A DNA stretch of 64,000 bases from Mucilaginibacter phyllosphaerae (GTDB taxonomy: Bacteria > Bacteroidota > Bacteroidia > Sphingobacteriales > Sphingobacteriaceae), in NCBI RefSeq assembly GCF_004378255.1, contig NZ_SNQG01000002.1, positions 372,001 through 436,000 of the forward strand, given 5' to 3'. The position numbers and the translations under genes are program-made. Of this stretch, positions 10,201-18,979 are shown one piece after another; the stretch's first letter is position 1, and each line of letters opens with the position of its first letter. The notes under the pieces were generated by a model. That model did not search any database and had not been told where the DNA came from. It worked only from the letters and a program-made list of their open reading frames with translations.

Positions 10201-11112
10201 TTGAGCGAAGTTTTTGAAGCGCCTACCATAAAAATGCAGGCATTATTAATTCAGCGCAATTCAGCACCCGCATTTTCATCTATGGTATGCCTGGCTAAAG
10301 GCGATGCCTTGTTAACGCCGGTGTTTTTTATTCATCCAACCGGCGGCTTTGTATTTTGCTACACCAAACTTGCTACCATGCTGGGCCGGCCCGTTTATGC
10401 CTTGCAGGATCCCGGCCTGTCGGGCAAAAGATCAGCTTACCATACTATCGAAGAATTAGCTTTGATCTATGCAGAAGATATAAAAAAGGTACAGGCAGAA
10501 GGGCCGTATATATTAGGAGGCTGGTCATTCGGTGGGGTTGTGGCGCTGGAGATAGCCCGCTTACTTCATGGCGAGGGAGCCGAAATAGCCCGTTTATTTT
10601 GTTTTGACAGTTATGCCCCCCTGGATAAAAAGCCGCAACCTAATGACGGCCAACTGATGGTTTCTATTGCAAAGTTACTGGCTGATATGAACGGCACAAC
10701 ACTTTGCAGGCATGTTGAAGAATTGATCGCAAGGAATGAAAATAACAGTTCGTTCAGCATGTTATTAAAGCTTGCCATAGATGTAAAATTACTTGCTGCA
10801 AATGCCACAGAAAAAGATGTAGAAACACTTGTTGACGTTTTCAGGGCGAATGTTTATGCAATGAATGAATACCAATGCAAAGCACATCCGTTTGAAATGC
10901 ATTTGTTTGAACCAAAAGAAGGAGTGCCTGAGAACCTGAGCGATGCCGCTTTCCGCCGGGCGGGTGCAACGGCGGCAAACAACTGGCAGGAGTGTGGCGC
11001 CGTTACCGTTCATCCTGCGGAGGGGCATCATTTAAATATGCTGTCAGAAACCCATATCCATACTATTGCTGCCCAACTTAACAACCTATTAAACGCTGCC
11101 GACCGTGAATAA
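7279..11112 (+). CDS. NRPS termination module: degenerate C-A-PCP-TE
   Basis: A 1277-aa single-module synthetase. The first ~410 residues have condensation-domain fold signals (YPLSPQQK at the start), but the HHxxxDG motif reads SSLLADA (134-140), so both catalytic-site histidines are Ser and the final Gly is Ala; this domain is probably inactive. The adenylation domain (about 425-905) has YTSGSTG at 563-569, GGEPLP and NLYGPTE. Its pocket reads DAWQFGLIQK by eye, one residue from a known Gln code (DAWQFGLIDK). A PCP follows (GGHS, Ser955), then a type I thioesterase (GWSFGG, Ser1083, candidate His1250 in EGHH). The thioesterase marks this as the release module although another NRPS gene follows, so gene order and assembly order probably differ. 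Its stop overlaps the next GTG start by 8 bases. Confidence 0.95.
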   Translation: METSKIAGYPLSPQQKANFTSGGVYHRCFAAVPGRPDPERLETALVALVRKYEILRTYFEKIPGMEFPVQMIEEDPAHIPLMPVVDTRFRDLAAIRSFLAEDQLNDLWADEGCGWRFRLFQTDVNGMVLLLEISSLLADATAAGMIVDELCKQYESPDEANVEIQYADLSGWLNEILEEKNDYWQKRALFAEKSLYKKEHTACVVSLHLPIHVAKRLDNNFINCGKDLLLFTVWQSLLCRLDPDEKWCFFYSTGRNLPELQHALGALEKKIPVITQGLEASLVNTVLKVHENLTEDQQWEHDIPEYLEKQAVHFPGFRYVANNNSNSWPIIGQSINELSDRPVISVFKLAEGFEIQLSSALSATAANRLLDRYMIMLDNALRFPDQQLKNIKITTGQEEQMLLRLGSGAIATVTAETPQSLHGLFELQASNNPQGIALKCKNRQLTYGQLNEAANRLSHLISSDESYVGIYCERGVEMVIAMLAVLKAGAAYVPLDPSYPEGRLSYIAEHSRLKTILVSSEINTLSWLPHRVKTMPIATDELSGAKAPVKRIINPALAAYVLYTSGSTGQPKGVVVEHRQLVNHMIWMQKEYQFNKHDIFLQRTPFGFDASVWEIFSPLIAGSTLVLMPAEDQQNLQAIVGHIIQEKITVLQAVPSLLSGLLQAAGGVSFSSLRYMFCGGEPLPLNLRKAFVHNHQAKLINLYGPTECTIQVSHFDCTKDVGTDTVPIGKPIHGVRLYVLNESLQLQPAGVKGELYISGAAVSRGYLYQPVLTASSFVPDPFASDSGAIMYKTGDLAAWTQDGNLELFGRIDQQVKLRGFRIELGEIEEVIGKHVALSKVITVINGTDELQQLCCFYTANNSVNEQELRQLASSRLPAYMVPSVFIQLTKIPRTVNGKADRKALAMMDLNRLGAERAIVPPADHVESELLEIWKNLLKRDRISVTDNFFEAGGHSLLAVNLASAIHDKLGRDFRLSEVFEAPTIKMQALLIQRNSAPAFSSMVCLAKGDALLTPVFFIHPTGGFVFCYTKLATMLGRPVYALQDPGLSGKRSAYHTIEELALIYAEDIKKVQAEGPYILGGWSFGGVVALEIARLLHGEGAEIARLFCFDSYAPLDKKPQPNDGQLMVSIAKLLADMNGTTLCRHVEELIARNENNSSFSMLLKLAIDVKLLAANATEKDVETLVDVFRANVYAMNEYQCKAHPFEMHLFEPKEGVPENLSDAAFRRAGATAANNWQECGAVTVHPAEGHHLNMLSETHIHTIAAQLNNLLNAADRE

Positions 11113-14100
11113 AAGTATCGAAGCTATATTCCCGCTTACCCCAATGCAACAGGGGATGCTTTTTCATTCTATTATAGATGAAAACCAAACTGCGTATTTT
11201 CAGCAGGTACATTGTTGTTTTGAGGGTAAGGCGGATCCGGATATAATTAAACAGGCCTGGAAGGTACTGCTGCAAAGGCACGAAGTTTTGCGGTCTTCGT
11301 TTTACTGGGAGTTGCAAAAAGAGTCGATGCAGGTGATCATGCAGCATGCAGAGGTGCCTGTAACCGTGATGGACTGGACTGATAAAAATGAAACGGACAA
11401 GCAGCATGCGATGGAAGAGTTGCTTGCCACCGACAGAAAGAAAACCTTTAAACTCGACCAAGCGCCGCTAATGCGTCTTATGGTTGTTCAGCTTGATACT
11501 GTGCATTTCGACCTGATCTGGTCTCATCATCACCTTTTGGTAGATGGCTGGTCTACAGGTATTATTTTTCAGGAGTTTCAGCAGATCTATCAGTCGCTGG
11601 TTACCGGTGATACGCCTAAGTTACCGGTAGTTCGTCCCTATAAAAACTACATCAGCTGGCTTTCGTCACTTGATGAAGAAAAGGCAAAAAAATTCTGGGC
11701 CGGTTATTTAAAGGGCCTGTCGGGCGCAACCCCGCTTCCCGAAGACCTTAAAGATACCGGTACAACACCTGTAGAAACAGCATATCACATCCCCTATACA
11801 TTAACGGATGATATAAAGCGGTTTGCAAGGGAGAGTGAGATTACAGTTAATGTATTACTGCTTTCCTGCTGGGCATTACTGTTAAGCCGTTACACGGCTT
11901 CAGATGATATCAGCTTTGGTATCACCGTGGCCGGCCGTCATCCCGACCTGCCGGGCATAGAAAGCAAGGTTGGTTTGTTTATTAACTCTGTACCTGTAAG
12001 GATAGGCGTCAATTCAAACGAACGGCTATCTGCCTGGCTAAAACAGGTTCAGCAAAACTTACACTCGGTTCAGGAGTTTGGGTATTCGTCACTCAGCGAG
12101 ATCAAGAGGTGCAGCCAATTGCCTGCTACTTCGCCTTTGTTCGAGTCGTTATTTGTATTTGAGAATTACCCGGTTTCTGCTATGCAGGCACAGGCCTTTG
12201 GCGGTATCAAGCTAAAAAAAGCCGTTATTCATGAGCGTACCAACTATCCTTTAACTTTGGTAGTAGAGCCGGGAGAGGATGAATTTGTATTGCGTGCACT
12301 GTTCCAGCCGGGCCGCATCCCCGAAAAAAATATGCAGCAGATTTTGCATAGCCTGGTGCAGTTAATAACTCATGTGGTTGCTGCCGGCAAGTTTGCGCAC
12401 CAAACGTTTATCGGCAACATACCGATGGTTGATGAGTTGACCCGGAAAAAAATAGCGTATGAATGGAACCATACGGAGTTTGAATACAATAAACAACAAT
12501 GCATTCATACCCTGTTCGAGATCCAGGCAAACAAAACACCTAACAATATCGCCATTACCGGGAGCAGAGGCGCGTTAAGCTACCTGCAAACCAATATTGC
12601 TGCCAACCGGATAGCAAACAGGCTGATCAAAAAAGGTGCTGGTAAAAATAAATATATAGGCGTTTACTTTAGCCGGGGTATAGAAATGATACCGGCTTTA
12701 CTGGGCATACTTAAAACCGGTGCGGCTTATGTACCCATCGACCTGAGCAATCCTGTAAACCGCGTTGCCCACATTATTGCCAGTTTAAATATTGATTTAA
12801 TAATAACACAGCATAAGCATAGCGAATATCTTTTAAAAACGGATGCCATTACAGCCAAGCGTTTGATCCTGCTGGATGAATTTGCGGAGATCATTTTGCC
12901 CGAAGATGAAAGGCTTGATACGATATGTGATAACGAAGTAAATCCGGATGTAGTTGTATCCGCTGATGATGAAGCCTATGTTATTTTCACCTCGGGTTCT
13001 ACCGGTACGCCCAAGGGGGTAACGGTTACCCACAAACCGGTTATTAACCTGATAGAATGGGTAAATAACAAATTTAACATTACAGCAAGCGACAGGGTAT
13101 TATTTATTACTTCGTTAAGTTTCGATCTTTCGGTTTATGATATTTTCGGGTTTTTAGCTGCAGGGGCTTCTGTAAGGGTGGTTGCAGATGATGCTATCCG
13201 CGAACCGGCAGAACTGGTAAAGATTTTAACTGCCGAACCGATAACCTTTTGGGATTCGGCACCGGCCGCGCTTAACCAGTTAGTGCCGTTTTTACCGGAG
13301 TTTAAGGTCGAATCAAAGCTTAGGCTGATCTTTCAAAGCGGGGACTGGATCCCCATTAATTTGCCCGACAGGATCAGGCAGACTTTTCCTTTAGTTGAAT
13401 TCGTTTCACTTGGCGGGGCCACCGAAGCAACGGTATGGTCTAATTATTTTGTGGTTGATCATATCAACCCGAAATGGAAGAGCATACCTTATGGTAAACC
13501 TATTCAAAATGCCAGGTATTATGTGCTTGACCATGCACTGAACGTTTGTGCCATAGGTATCCCGGGTAACTTATATATAGGCGGCGATTGCCTGTTTTCG
13601 CATTATGCCAATTCGCCCCGGTTAACGGCACAAAAACTGATTCCCGACCCCTTTAGTACAGCGCCGGGCAGCCGCCTGTATGATACAGGGGATATGGCCA
13701 GGTTCTATCCGGATGGCAACATTGAATTTTTGGGCCGTAAAGATAAGCAGGTAAAGGTAAGAGGTTATAGAATTGAATTGGGCGAGATAGAAACGGCACT
13801 CTCCAGATACAAAACAGTGGTTTCTGCCATCGCTGTTCTTAAAACGGATAGCAGCGGGCAAAAGCAGATCATAGCTTACGTTATTCAGAACGGGGTACAT
13901 ACATCTGTTGCCGATTTTAAAGAATGGCTAAGGGCTTATCTGCCCGAGTATATGCTGCCTGCAAATATTGTGCATCTGCCTATTTTCCCGGTTACTGCCA
14001 ACGGCAAGCTGGATATAAATGCCCTGCCGATGCCCGAAACAGATCCCGGCTCTTTTGCGAATACCCGCAAGCAATTGAATATGGTAGAAGACCTGTTGTG

Positions 14101-15739
14101 GCAAAACTGGACAGAACTGTTGGGCAAAGCGCCGGCAGACATCCGTTCGGACTTTTTTGAATCGGGCGGGCATTCCCTGTTAGCAACCAGGCTGATAGCC
14201 AGGCTCCGGATCCCCTTAGCCATAGAAATACCGGTACAAAGTGTTTTTGATCACCCGGTGCTGGAAGATCTTGCCAAAAATATTACGCAGCTATTGGCAA
14301 AAAAATCAATTGTAAACAAACCGGAGTGGGAAAAAGTAACCCCGACCGATTATCTGGATCTTTCTTTTGCACAGGAGCGTTTATGGTTTCTATACCTGCT
14401 AAAACCAGGCAGTGCTTTCTATAACGTGCCTTTAACCGTTAAGCTGAAGGGGGAATTAAATATTAAGGCCCTGCAAGGCGCTGTTAACAGCCTGGTAGCC
14501 CGCCATGATATCCTCAGAACATCTTATCACCTAATTGATGGAAAGGGCAAACAAAAGGTTCATGATGCTATAGCGGTGCCTCTATTGTTTTTAGACCGGT
14601 CGGCAACAAATGATCCGGAAAGTGAAGCATTGCAGAATTTGAACGATCAGGGCAAGCTTCCTTTCGATCTAAGCAGTGGCCAGGTGCTGCGGGGGATAAT
14701 TGTTAAAACAGAAGATGATGAGCATTATTTTCAGCTCACTTTTCACCATATCGTATCAGATGGATGGTCTATCGGCATTATTGCGCAGGAGGTAGGCGAA
14801 TTTTACAGGAATCACCTGGAAAAGATCACCCCCAAAACAATACCGCTTAACTATCAGTATGCCGATTTTTCTGTATGGCAAAGGCAGCTGTTTGAAAGCG
14901 GCGGCCTGGGCGGGCAGATCAGTTACTGGCGGGATAAGCTTGAAGACTTTGCCATTTTAAAATTACCTGCATCTCCCCATTGCTGCGCTACGCAAACGGG
15001 CAGCAATGTATTCAGGGCCATACTCGAAACTAAGGAAGCGGATGCTGTAAAAAGCTTGGCCGTTACAAACGGGTGCACCGTATTTATGGCTTTACTATCC
15101 ATATTTAATGCTACGCTGCATCTTATTACCCATCAGGAGGATATTGTGATAGGTACCGATATCGCCTGCCGTACAGATGTAAATACCGAAAACCTTATCG
15201 GGTTTTTTGTGAACCAGATAGTTTTACGGAGTGACCTTGCCGGTAACCCTTCGTTTAAAAGCATGCTGAAGCAGGCGCGTAAGGTAACGCTGGATGCTTA
15301 CCAAAACCAGGACCTGCCTTTTGAAAAACTGGTGCAATACCTTAATCCCGAACGGCACGAGGGGCAAATGCCGTTTTTTCAGGTAAAGCTGGTTTTGCAG
15401 AATAACCTGGCTGCAGAGCTTGATCTGCCTGAATTGCAGGCCGAGCCGGTGAACGTAGCTACTGAAGCTTCTAAATACGATCTGCTGGTGACATTTGAAG
15501 AAGTCAAAAACTTTACGGTTAATATGGAATATAACCGTGCCCTGTATGATGAACAACTGATAGCGCGCTGGTGGGGATATTTTAAGCGTATTATAAGCTT
15601 AGTTACAGATCGCACTGATATCACACTTTCAGAATTGAAAAAAAGTATAATGGAAACATCTTCCGGCAATACCGACCAGATAAAAAGAAGAGAAGGTTTA
15701 TTAAAATTATCAGCACTCAGAAATGCCGAACGCAATTAA
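11105..15739 (+). CDS. NRPS elongation module with extra C-terminal condensation domain: C-A-PCP-C
   Basis: A 1544-aa synthetase starting at GTG inside the previous gene's stop region. The first C domain opens with FPLTPMQQGMLFH, wording typical of condensation domains that accept a D-residue from an upstream E domain, and has HHLLVDG at 142-148. The A domain (about 445-950) has FTSGSTGTPKG and GGATEATVWS; the pocket read by eye is DLYDFSLVWK, nearest to Cys codes (DLYNLSLIWK) but with Asp at the fourth position, so the substrate is uncertain. The PCP has GGHS (Ser1024). A second, complete C domain follows (LSFAQERLWFL, HHIVSDG 1214-1220), LCL-like, with no A domain after it. It could serve the next module in trans. 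The last 17 bases overlap the following gene. Confidence 0.95.
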   Translation: MNKSIEAIFPLTPMQQGMLFHSIIDENQTAYFQQVHCCFEGKADPDIIKQAWKVLLQRHEVLRSSFYWELQKESMQVIMQHAEVPVTVMDWTDKNETDKQHAMEELLATDRKKTFKLDQAPLMRLMVVQLDTVHFDLIWSHHHLLVDGWSTGIIFQEFQQIYQSLVTGDTPKLPVVRPYKNYISWLSSLDEEKAKKFWAGYLKGLSGATPLPEDLKDTGTTPVETAYHIPYTLTDDIKRFARESEITVNVLLLSCWALLLSRYTASDDISFGITVAGRHPDLPGIESKVGLFINSVPVRIGVNSNERLSAWLKQVQQNLHSVQEFGYSSLSEIKRCSQLPATSPLFESLFVFENYPVSAMQAQAFGGIKLKKAVIHERTNYPLTLVVEPGEDEFVLRALFQPGRIPEKNMQQILHSLVQLITHVVAAGKFAHQTFIGNIPMVDELTRKKIAYEWNHTEFEYNKQQCIHTLFEIQANKTPNNIAITGSRGALSYLQTNIAANRIANRLIKKGAGKNKYIGVYFSRGIEMIPALLGILKTGAAYVPIDLSNPVNRVAHIIASLNIDLIITQHKHSEYLLKTDAITAKRLILLDEFAEIILPEDERLDTICDNEVNPDVVVSADDEAYVIFTSGSTGTPKGVTVTHKPVINLIEWVNNKFNITASDRVLFITSLSFDLSVYDIFGFLAAGASVRVVADDAIREPAELVKILTAEPITFWDSAPAALNQLVPFLPEFKVESKLRLIFQSGDWIPINLPDRIRQTFPLVEFVSLGGATEATVWSNYFVVDHINPKWKSIPYGKPIQNARYYVLDHALNVCAIGIPGNLYIGGDCLFSHYANSPRLTAQKLIPDPFSTAPGSRLYDTGDMARFYPDGNIEFLGRKDKQVKVRGYRIELGEIETALSRYKTVVSAIAVLKTDSSGQKQIIAYVIQNGVHTSVADFKEWLRAYLPEYMLPANIVHLPIFPVTANGKLDINALPMPETDPGSFANTRKQLNMVEDLLWQNWTELLGKAPADIRSDFFESGGHSLLATRLIARLRIPLAIEIPVQSVFDHPVLEDLAKNITQLLAKKSIVNKPEWEKVTPTDYLDLSFAQERLWFLYLLKPGSAFYNVPLTVKLKGELNIKALQGAVNSLVARHDILRTSYHLIDGKGKQKVHDAIAVPLLFLDRSATNDPESEALQNLNDQGKLPFDLSSGQVLRGIIVKTEDDEHYFQLTFHHIVSDGWSIGIIAQEVGEFYRNHLEKITPKTIPLNYQYADFSVWQRQLFESGGLGGQISYWRDKLEDFAILKLPASPHCCATQTGSNVFRAILETKEADAVKSLAVTNGCTVFMALLSIFNATLHLITHQEDIVIGTDIACRTDVNTENLIGFFVNQIVLRSDLAGNPSFKSMLKQARKVTLDAYQNQDLPFEKLVQYLNPERHEGQMPFFQVKLVLQNNLAAELDLPELQAEPVNVATEASKYDLLVTFEEVKNFTVNMEYNRALYDEQLIARWWGYFKRIISLVTDRTDITLSELKKSIMETSSGNTDQIKRREGLLKLSALRNAERN

Positions 15740-16958
15740 AAACGAATCAGAGCTACGCCCGCAGGTAATTTGGGAATTAAACAAGAATAAGCCCGGTTTG
15801 ATGGATGAACTGCAGGCTGTTTTGCCCGGCATTAAGCAGCATTACCAGCGGGTGATGGAGTCCATTGGTGAAGAAGTTGGGCTTGATCCTTTTAAGGCTA
15901 AATCATCTGTTCGCCCGATAAGGCACCTTCGGGCCTGGTATGATCGTTTGGACGGATCGGGTGTTATCGCCGTAAAGGGTACAGAGATCATTCATCAGCA
16001 CATACCCAAAAAATTGAATATGCTGAAGCAACTGCGCGTAGATTATCCGTCCCGCGGCAGGTCTTTATTTTCGGTGCTGGAGCATTTTCCAATTGTGGAG
16101 CAAAAGATCCCGATGGCGGTTACCGTAGAGGAATGCATGCAGGATATGGAGAATGCGTTAGCTTTTCAATCAGAGCATATCCGGCTGTTTAAAAAGCTGG
16201 CCCATTGCCCGCTGCCCCTTGCCATATTTAAATGGACCGAAACACAGCAGGCGGCATTTATGAATATTTTGCTGCCCCTGTTATCTGGCAGGTCATCACA
16301 GATAGTGCAATACGCTTCCTCAAAAGGGCTGGGCGGTATGTTATATTACTACCCGCAATTACCCATCCGGGTGGCCCATATCGATCTGGAATGGCAGCTG
16401 CCGGATAACGACTACCAGGGCAGGCTAAAAAAGATAAAAGATAATTGCGACCCTGCATCTGCAGTTAATACATGGGTAGATAATTTAGCCCGGATGCTGG
16501 TTTGTAAAATGATGCCCGGCAGTATAGAAAGCATAGGAGCAGGGCATTGCCTGGAAGCACAGAATGCAGTAGTAGATGGTGGTTTTGTAGACTTAGGGTC
16601 GATGAAAAAGTTTGAAGACATCTCCACAGCGCAGGAGTTTACAGAAACCCTATCGGCTGCCATCATCGATCTCTCCAATACTATCAGAATGTTTCTTGCA
16701 GGCAGGCTGGCAGACCCGGTTGCCGAGTATCGTAACCCATCTGTCATGATGCTTCATACAACATTTTTGGTTTATACCAGCCTGTTCAAAAGCCTCCGGT
16801 CGTACCAGCAGGAAATTACATTGGATGCCAGGTTGGCGGCATTTTTAGATCAGCAGTCGCTGTTCCAGGATCTGGATAAAACGTACAGCGCGCTTTATCC
16901 TAAACATGACATCAATATTGCTCATAATAAACCAGGCTCAAACGGAACATCATTATAA
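15723..16958 (+). CDS. Unrecognised protein of the NRPS operon (411 aa)
   Basis: I do not recognise this family. It overlaps the end of the third NRPS gene and is followed after 5 bases by the PLP enzyme, so it is almost certainly made with the cluster. The protein is soluble-looking, without signal peptide or membrane segment. Conspicuous stretches are RPIRHLRAWYDRLDGSG near the N-terminus and GAGHCLEAQN followed by VVDGGFVDLGSM in the last third; the His/Asn followed by an Asp-containing DGGFVDLG faintly resembles the catalytic-loop/metal-loop order of kinase-fold or IucA/IucC-like enzymes. That resemblance is weak and should not be taken as a function. An enzyme making a precursor or tailoring the peptide is a reasonable guess from context only. 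Confidence 0.85.
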   Translation: MPNAIKNESELRPQVIWELNKNKPGLMDELQAVLPGIKQHYQRVMESIGEEVGLDPFKAKSSVRPIRHLRAWYDRLDGSGVIAVKGTEIIHQHIPKKLNMLKQLRVDYPSRGRSLFSVLEHFPIVEQKIPMAVTVEECMQDMENALAFQSEHIRLFKKLAHCPLPLAIFKWTETQQAAFMNILLPLLSGRSSQIVQYASSKGLGGMLYYYPQLPIRVAHIDLEWQLPDNDYQGRLKKIKDNCDPASAVNTWVDNLARMLVCKMMPGSIESIGAGHCLEAQNAVVDGGFVDLGSMKKFEDISTAQEFTETLSAAIIDLSNTIRMFLAGRLADPVAEYRNPSVMMLHTTFLVYTSLFKSLRSYQQEITLDARLAAFLDQQSLFQDLDKTYSALYPKHDINIAHNKPGSNGTSL

Positions 16959-16963
16959 AAAAT

Positions 16964-17998
16964 ATGGAAACGCAAACATTAACCGGCAAAAGGGCACTTT
17001 TTAAGCATATGCCCGGCTTAAGCTCAATTGTGCAGCCGTTAGATATTCTGCAGCTTCCGAGCCCGGTAAAAGAAGAAAAAGAATTAGCCGCCCTATGGTC
17101 TCTTCAATCACTTCATGTGAAAAGAGACGACCTGGTTTGCGATATTTATGGAGGGAGCAAGGCGCGGATGCTCGAATATTTTTTTGCACGTGCGCAGGCG
17201 CAAAAAAAAGATGCGGTAGCATCCATGGGGCCCTATGTTAGTCACCAGTTTTTAGGGATAAGCGCTTTTGCAAAAGCTTTGGGCTATCGCAGCCTGGGTG
17301 TGCTTGCGCCCCAGCCCGCGCATCAAGAGATTGATCATTATAAAGAAATGTATGAGCAGGCCGGTGCAAGCACCATCAGGTGCAAGCATTACATCAACAT
17401 ACCGTCGGCTTATTTAAAAACCCGGTTAAATGGTTTCCCCGGTAAGTTACCCTATTGGATCCCGGCCGGCGGGAACAGCGCCTACGGTGTTATAGCCCTT
17501 GTTGATGCCGCATTTGAATTTGTGAGGCAGGTAAAAGAAGGTATTTTACCGATGCCGCAGGATATTGTTGTGCCAACCGGTACATGCGCCACAGCTGCCG
17601 GCCTGTATCTGGGTTTTTCTATCCTTAAATTCCCGGTGAGGCTGGTTGCTGTAAGAATGGTGCCCATGACCTGGACAAGTGCTGCTAAACTTAAAACAAC
17701 AGCCAAAAAAGGTTTAGCACTTTTGCGCAAGGCCGGGTTTAAGGATGAGGTGCAATGGGGCGAATTATTATGGCTGAATGATTATGCCGGGCCGGGTTAT
17801 GGCGAGATCAATCCGCTTGCATCGGCTGCGATGGGTGATGTGCAGCAGCACGGCAGTTTCAGAACAGAGATCACCTATACCGGGAAAACACTGGCCGTTT
17901 TTAAAAACCCTTTGCTGCACAGCAGGCGTGTTGTTTTTTGGAATACGTATAGCGCCATCAATCCGGGTGAAAAGTTGGAGGCGGGTTATGGATTATAG
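16964..17998 (+). CDS. PLP-dependent enzyme, D-cysteine desulfhydrase/ACC deaminase type
   Basis: A 344-aa fold-type II PLP enzyme. The N-terminal KRDDLVCDIYGGSKARMLEY matches the KRDDL...GGNKxRKLE signature of D-cysteine desulfhydrase and ACC deaminase, where the Lys of GGSK carries the cofactor. IPAGGNSAYG and VPTGTCATAAGL supply the substrate- and phosphate-binding loops of the family. The usual Asn before the catalytic Lys is Ser here. Family members remove amino and thiol or ring groups from small amino acids; others make non-protein amino acids. In this operon it may supply or recycle an unusual building block; the exact reaction cannot be read from sequence. The end overlaps the next start by 11 bases. 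Confidence 0.85.
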   Translation: METQTLTGKRALFKHMPGLSSIVQPLDILQLPSPVKEEKELAALWSLQSLHVKRDDLVCDIYGGSKARMLEYFFARAQAQKKDAVASMGPYVSHQFLGISAFAKALGYRSLGVLAPQPAHQEIDHYKEMYEQAGASTIRCKHYINIPSAYLKTRLNGFPGKLPYWIPAGGNSAYGVIALVDAAFEFVRQVKEGILPMPQDIVVPTGTCATAAGLYLGFSILKFPVRLVAVRMVPMTWTSAAKLKTTAKKGLALLRKAGFKDEVQWGELLWLNDYAGPGYGEINPLASAAMGDVQQHGSFRTEITYTGKTLAVFKNPLLHSRRVVFWNTYSAINPGEKLEAGYGL

Positions 17999-18950
17999 AT
18001 CTTCGCCAATTACTTTAGGTATTTTAGATACAGGCTTTATTACGCCCGGCAAAAGCGCTCACGAAATATTAACCGAAACTTGGTACTGTGTGCAAAAGGC
18101 AGAAGCCGCAGGTTACACCAGGTATTGGCTGAGCGAGCACCATGATACCCACTACGCCTGGACCCGCCCTGCACTGGTTATTCCTTATTTGGGTTCGGCA
18201 ACAAGCCACATCAGGTTGGGCACCGCAGCCATATTATTAGGTTTATATCCGGCATTGCAGATAGCCGAGGACTACCGCGTTTTAGAAGCCATTTTTCCGG
18301 GCCGTATTGATTATGGCATCTGCTCTGCATCCCCGGCATCAGATACCATGAGGCATGCTTTAGTTAATGGCGAAAAGCTAACCATGGCAGAAATATCACA
18401 AAGATTTGAACCCAAACTGAAAGAACTGCACAGCTACCTTCATAATGAGTTTGCCGAAAATGATATTTTTTGCAAAGGCGCAACCCCGGTAATAAAGCCG
18501 GGCAATACAACTTGGGTAATGGGCACCGGGAAAAACTCGGCGCTGCTTGCCGCAAAAAATAGCTGTGCGTTCTCTTATTCGTTATTTCACCGCTTTAGCC
18601 TGCAGGATGCAGAGGTGCCATTGGCCTATGGCTCATCTTTTTTACCCGGTATTGGGCGCACGCAGGCTTTATCTAACATTGCTATCTCGGTAATTTGTGC
18701 AGCAACACATGCGGAAGCTATGGCACAAAAAGAATGGATAGAATCTGTTCAGTCAGATTTCCAGATCAACGTATTTGGCGATGCGCAAAGCTGTGCGCTA
18801 CAAATAGCAGCGCTTTGTGCAAAGTTTAAAACAACCGAAGTTGTTGTTTTTATGATGTGGCATCTATTCGAGAAGAAACTTGCGGCTATTGATCTGCTGG
18901 CAAAGGCAATGAATAACCAGCAGATTAACCGGTCTGCGGTATTTGCCTGA
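17988..18950 (+). CDS. Luciferase-like flavin monooxygenase (MsnO8-type)
   Basis: I place the start at ATG 17988, inside the end of the PLP-enzyme gene, with a GGAG-like stretch just upstream; this gives 320 aa. The N-terminus matches the bacterial luciferase-like (LLM) fold: LGILDTGF, AEAAGYTRYWLSEHH, SHIRLGTAAILLGLYPALQIAED, and EAIFPGRIDYGI. This wording is closest to the MsnO8-like subgroup, FMN-dependent monooxygenases often found in peptide clusters, where they hydroxylate carbon or nitrogen positions. It is the last gene of the operon; about 190 bases without a gene follow. The likely role is oxidative tailoring of the lipopeptide or a precursor, partnered with a flavin reductase encoded elsewhere. 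Confidence 0.88.
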   Translation: MDYRSSPITLGILDTGFITPGKSAHEILTETWYCVQKAEAAGYTRYWLSEHHDTHYAWTRPALVIPYLGSATSHIRLGTAAILLGLYPALQIAEDYRVLEAIFPGRIDYGICSASPASDTMRHALVNGEKLTMAEISQRFEPKLKELHSYLHNEFAENDIFCKGATPVIKPGNTTWVMGTGKNSALLAAKNSCAFSYSLFHRFSLQDAEVPLAYGSSFLPGIGRTQALSNIAISVICAATHAEAMAQKEWIESVQSDFQINVFGDAQSCALQIAALCAKFKTTEVVVFMMWHLFEKKLAAIDLLAKAMNNQQINRSAVFA

Positions 18951-18979
18951 TCGTTTGGTGCGCTTAACTGCCTGTTTTT

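Noticed and set aside
17778..17987. Longer N-terminus for the luciferase-like monooxygenase
   Set aside because: The 70 extra residues are basic, Cys- and Ser-rich text that overlaps the PLP-enzyme frame, whereas the LLM fold starts right after ATG 17988.
1..18950. Recent horizontal transfer of the NRPS cluster shown by base composition
   Set aside because: Base and codon use look similar to the flanking genes by eye, and no mobile element or tRNA borders the cluster; a proper composition calculation would be needed.
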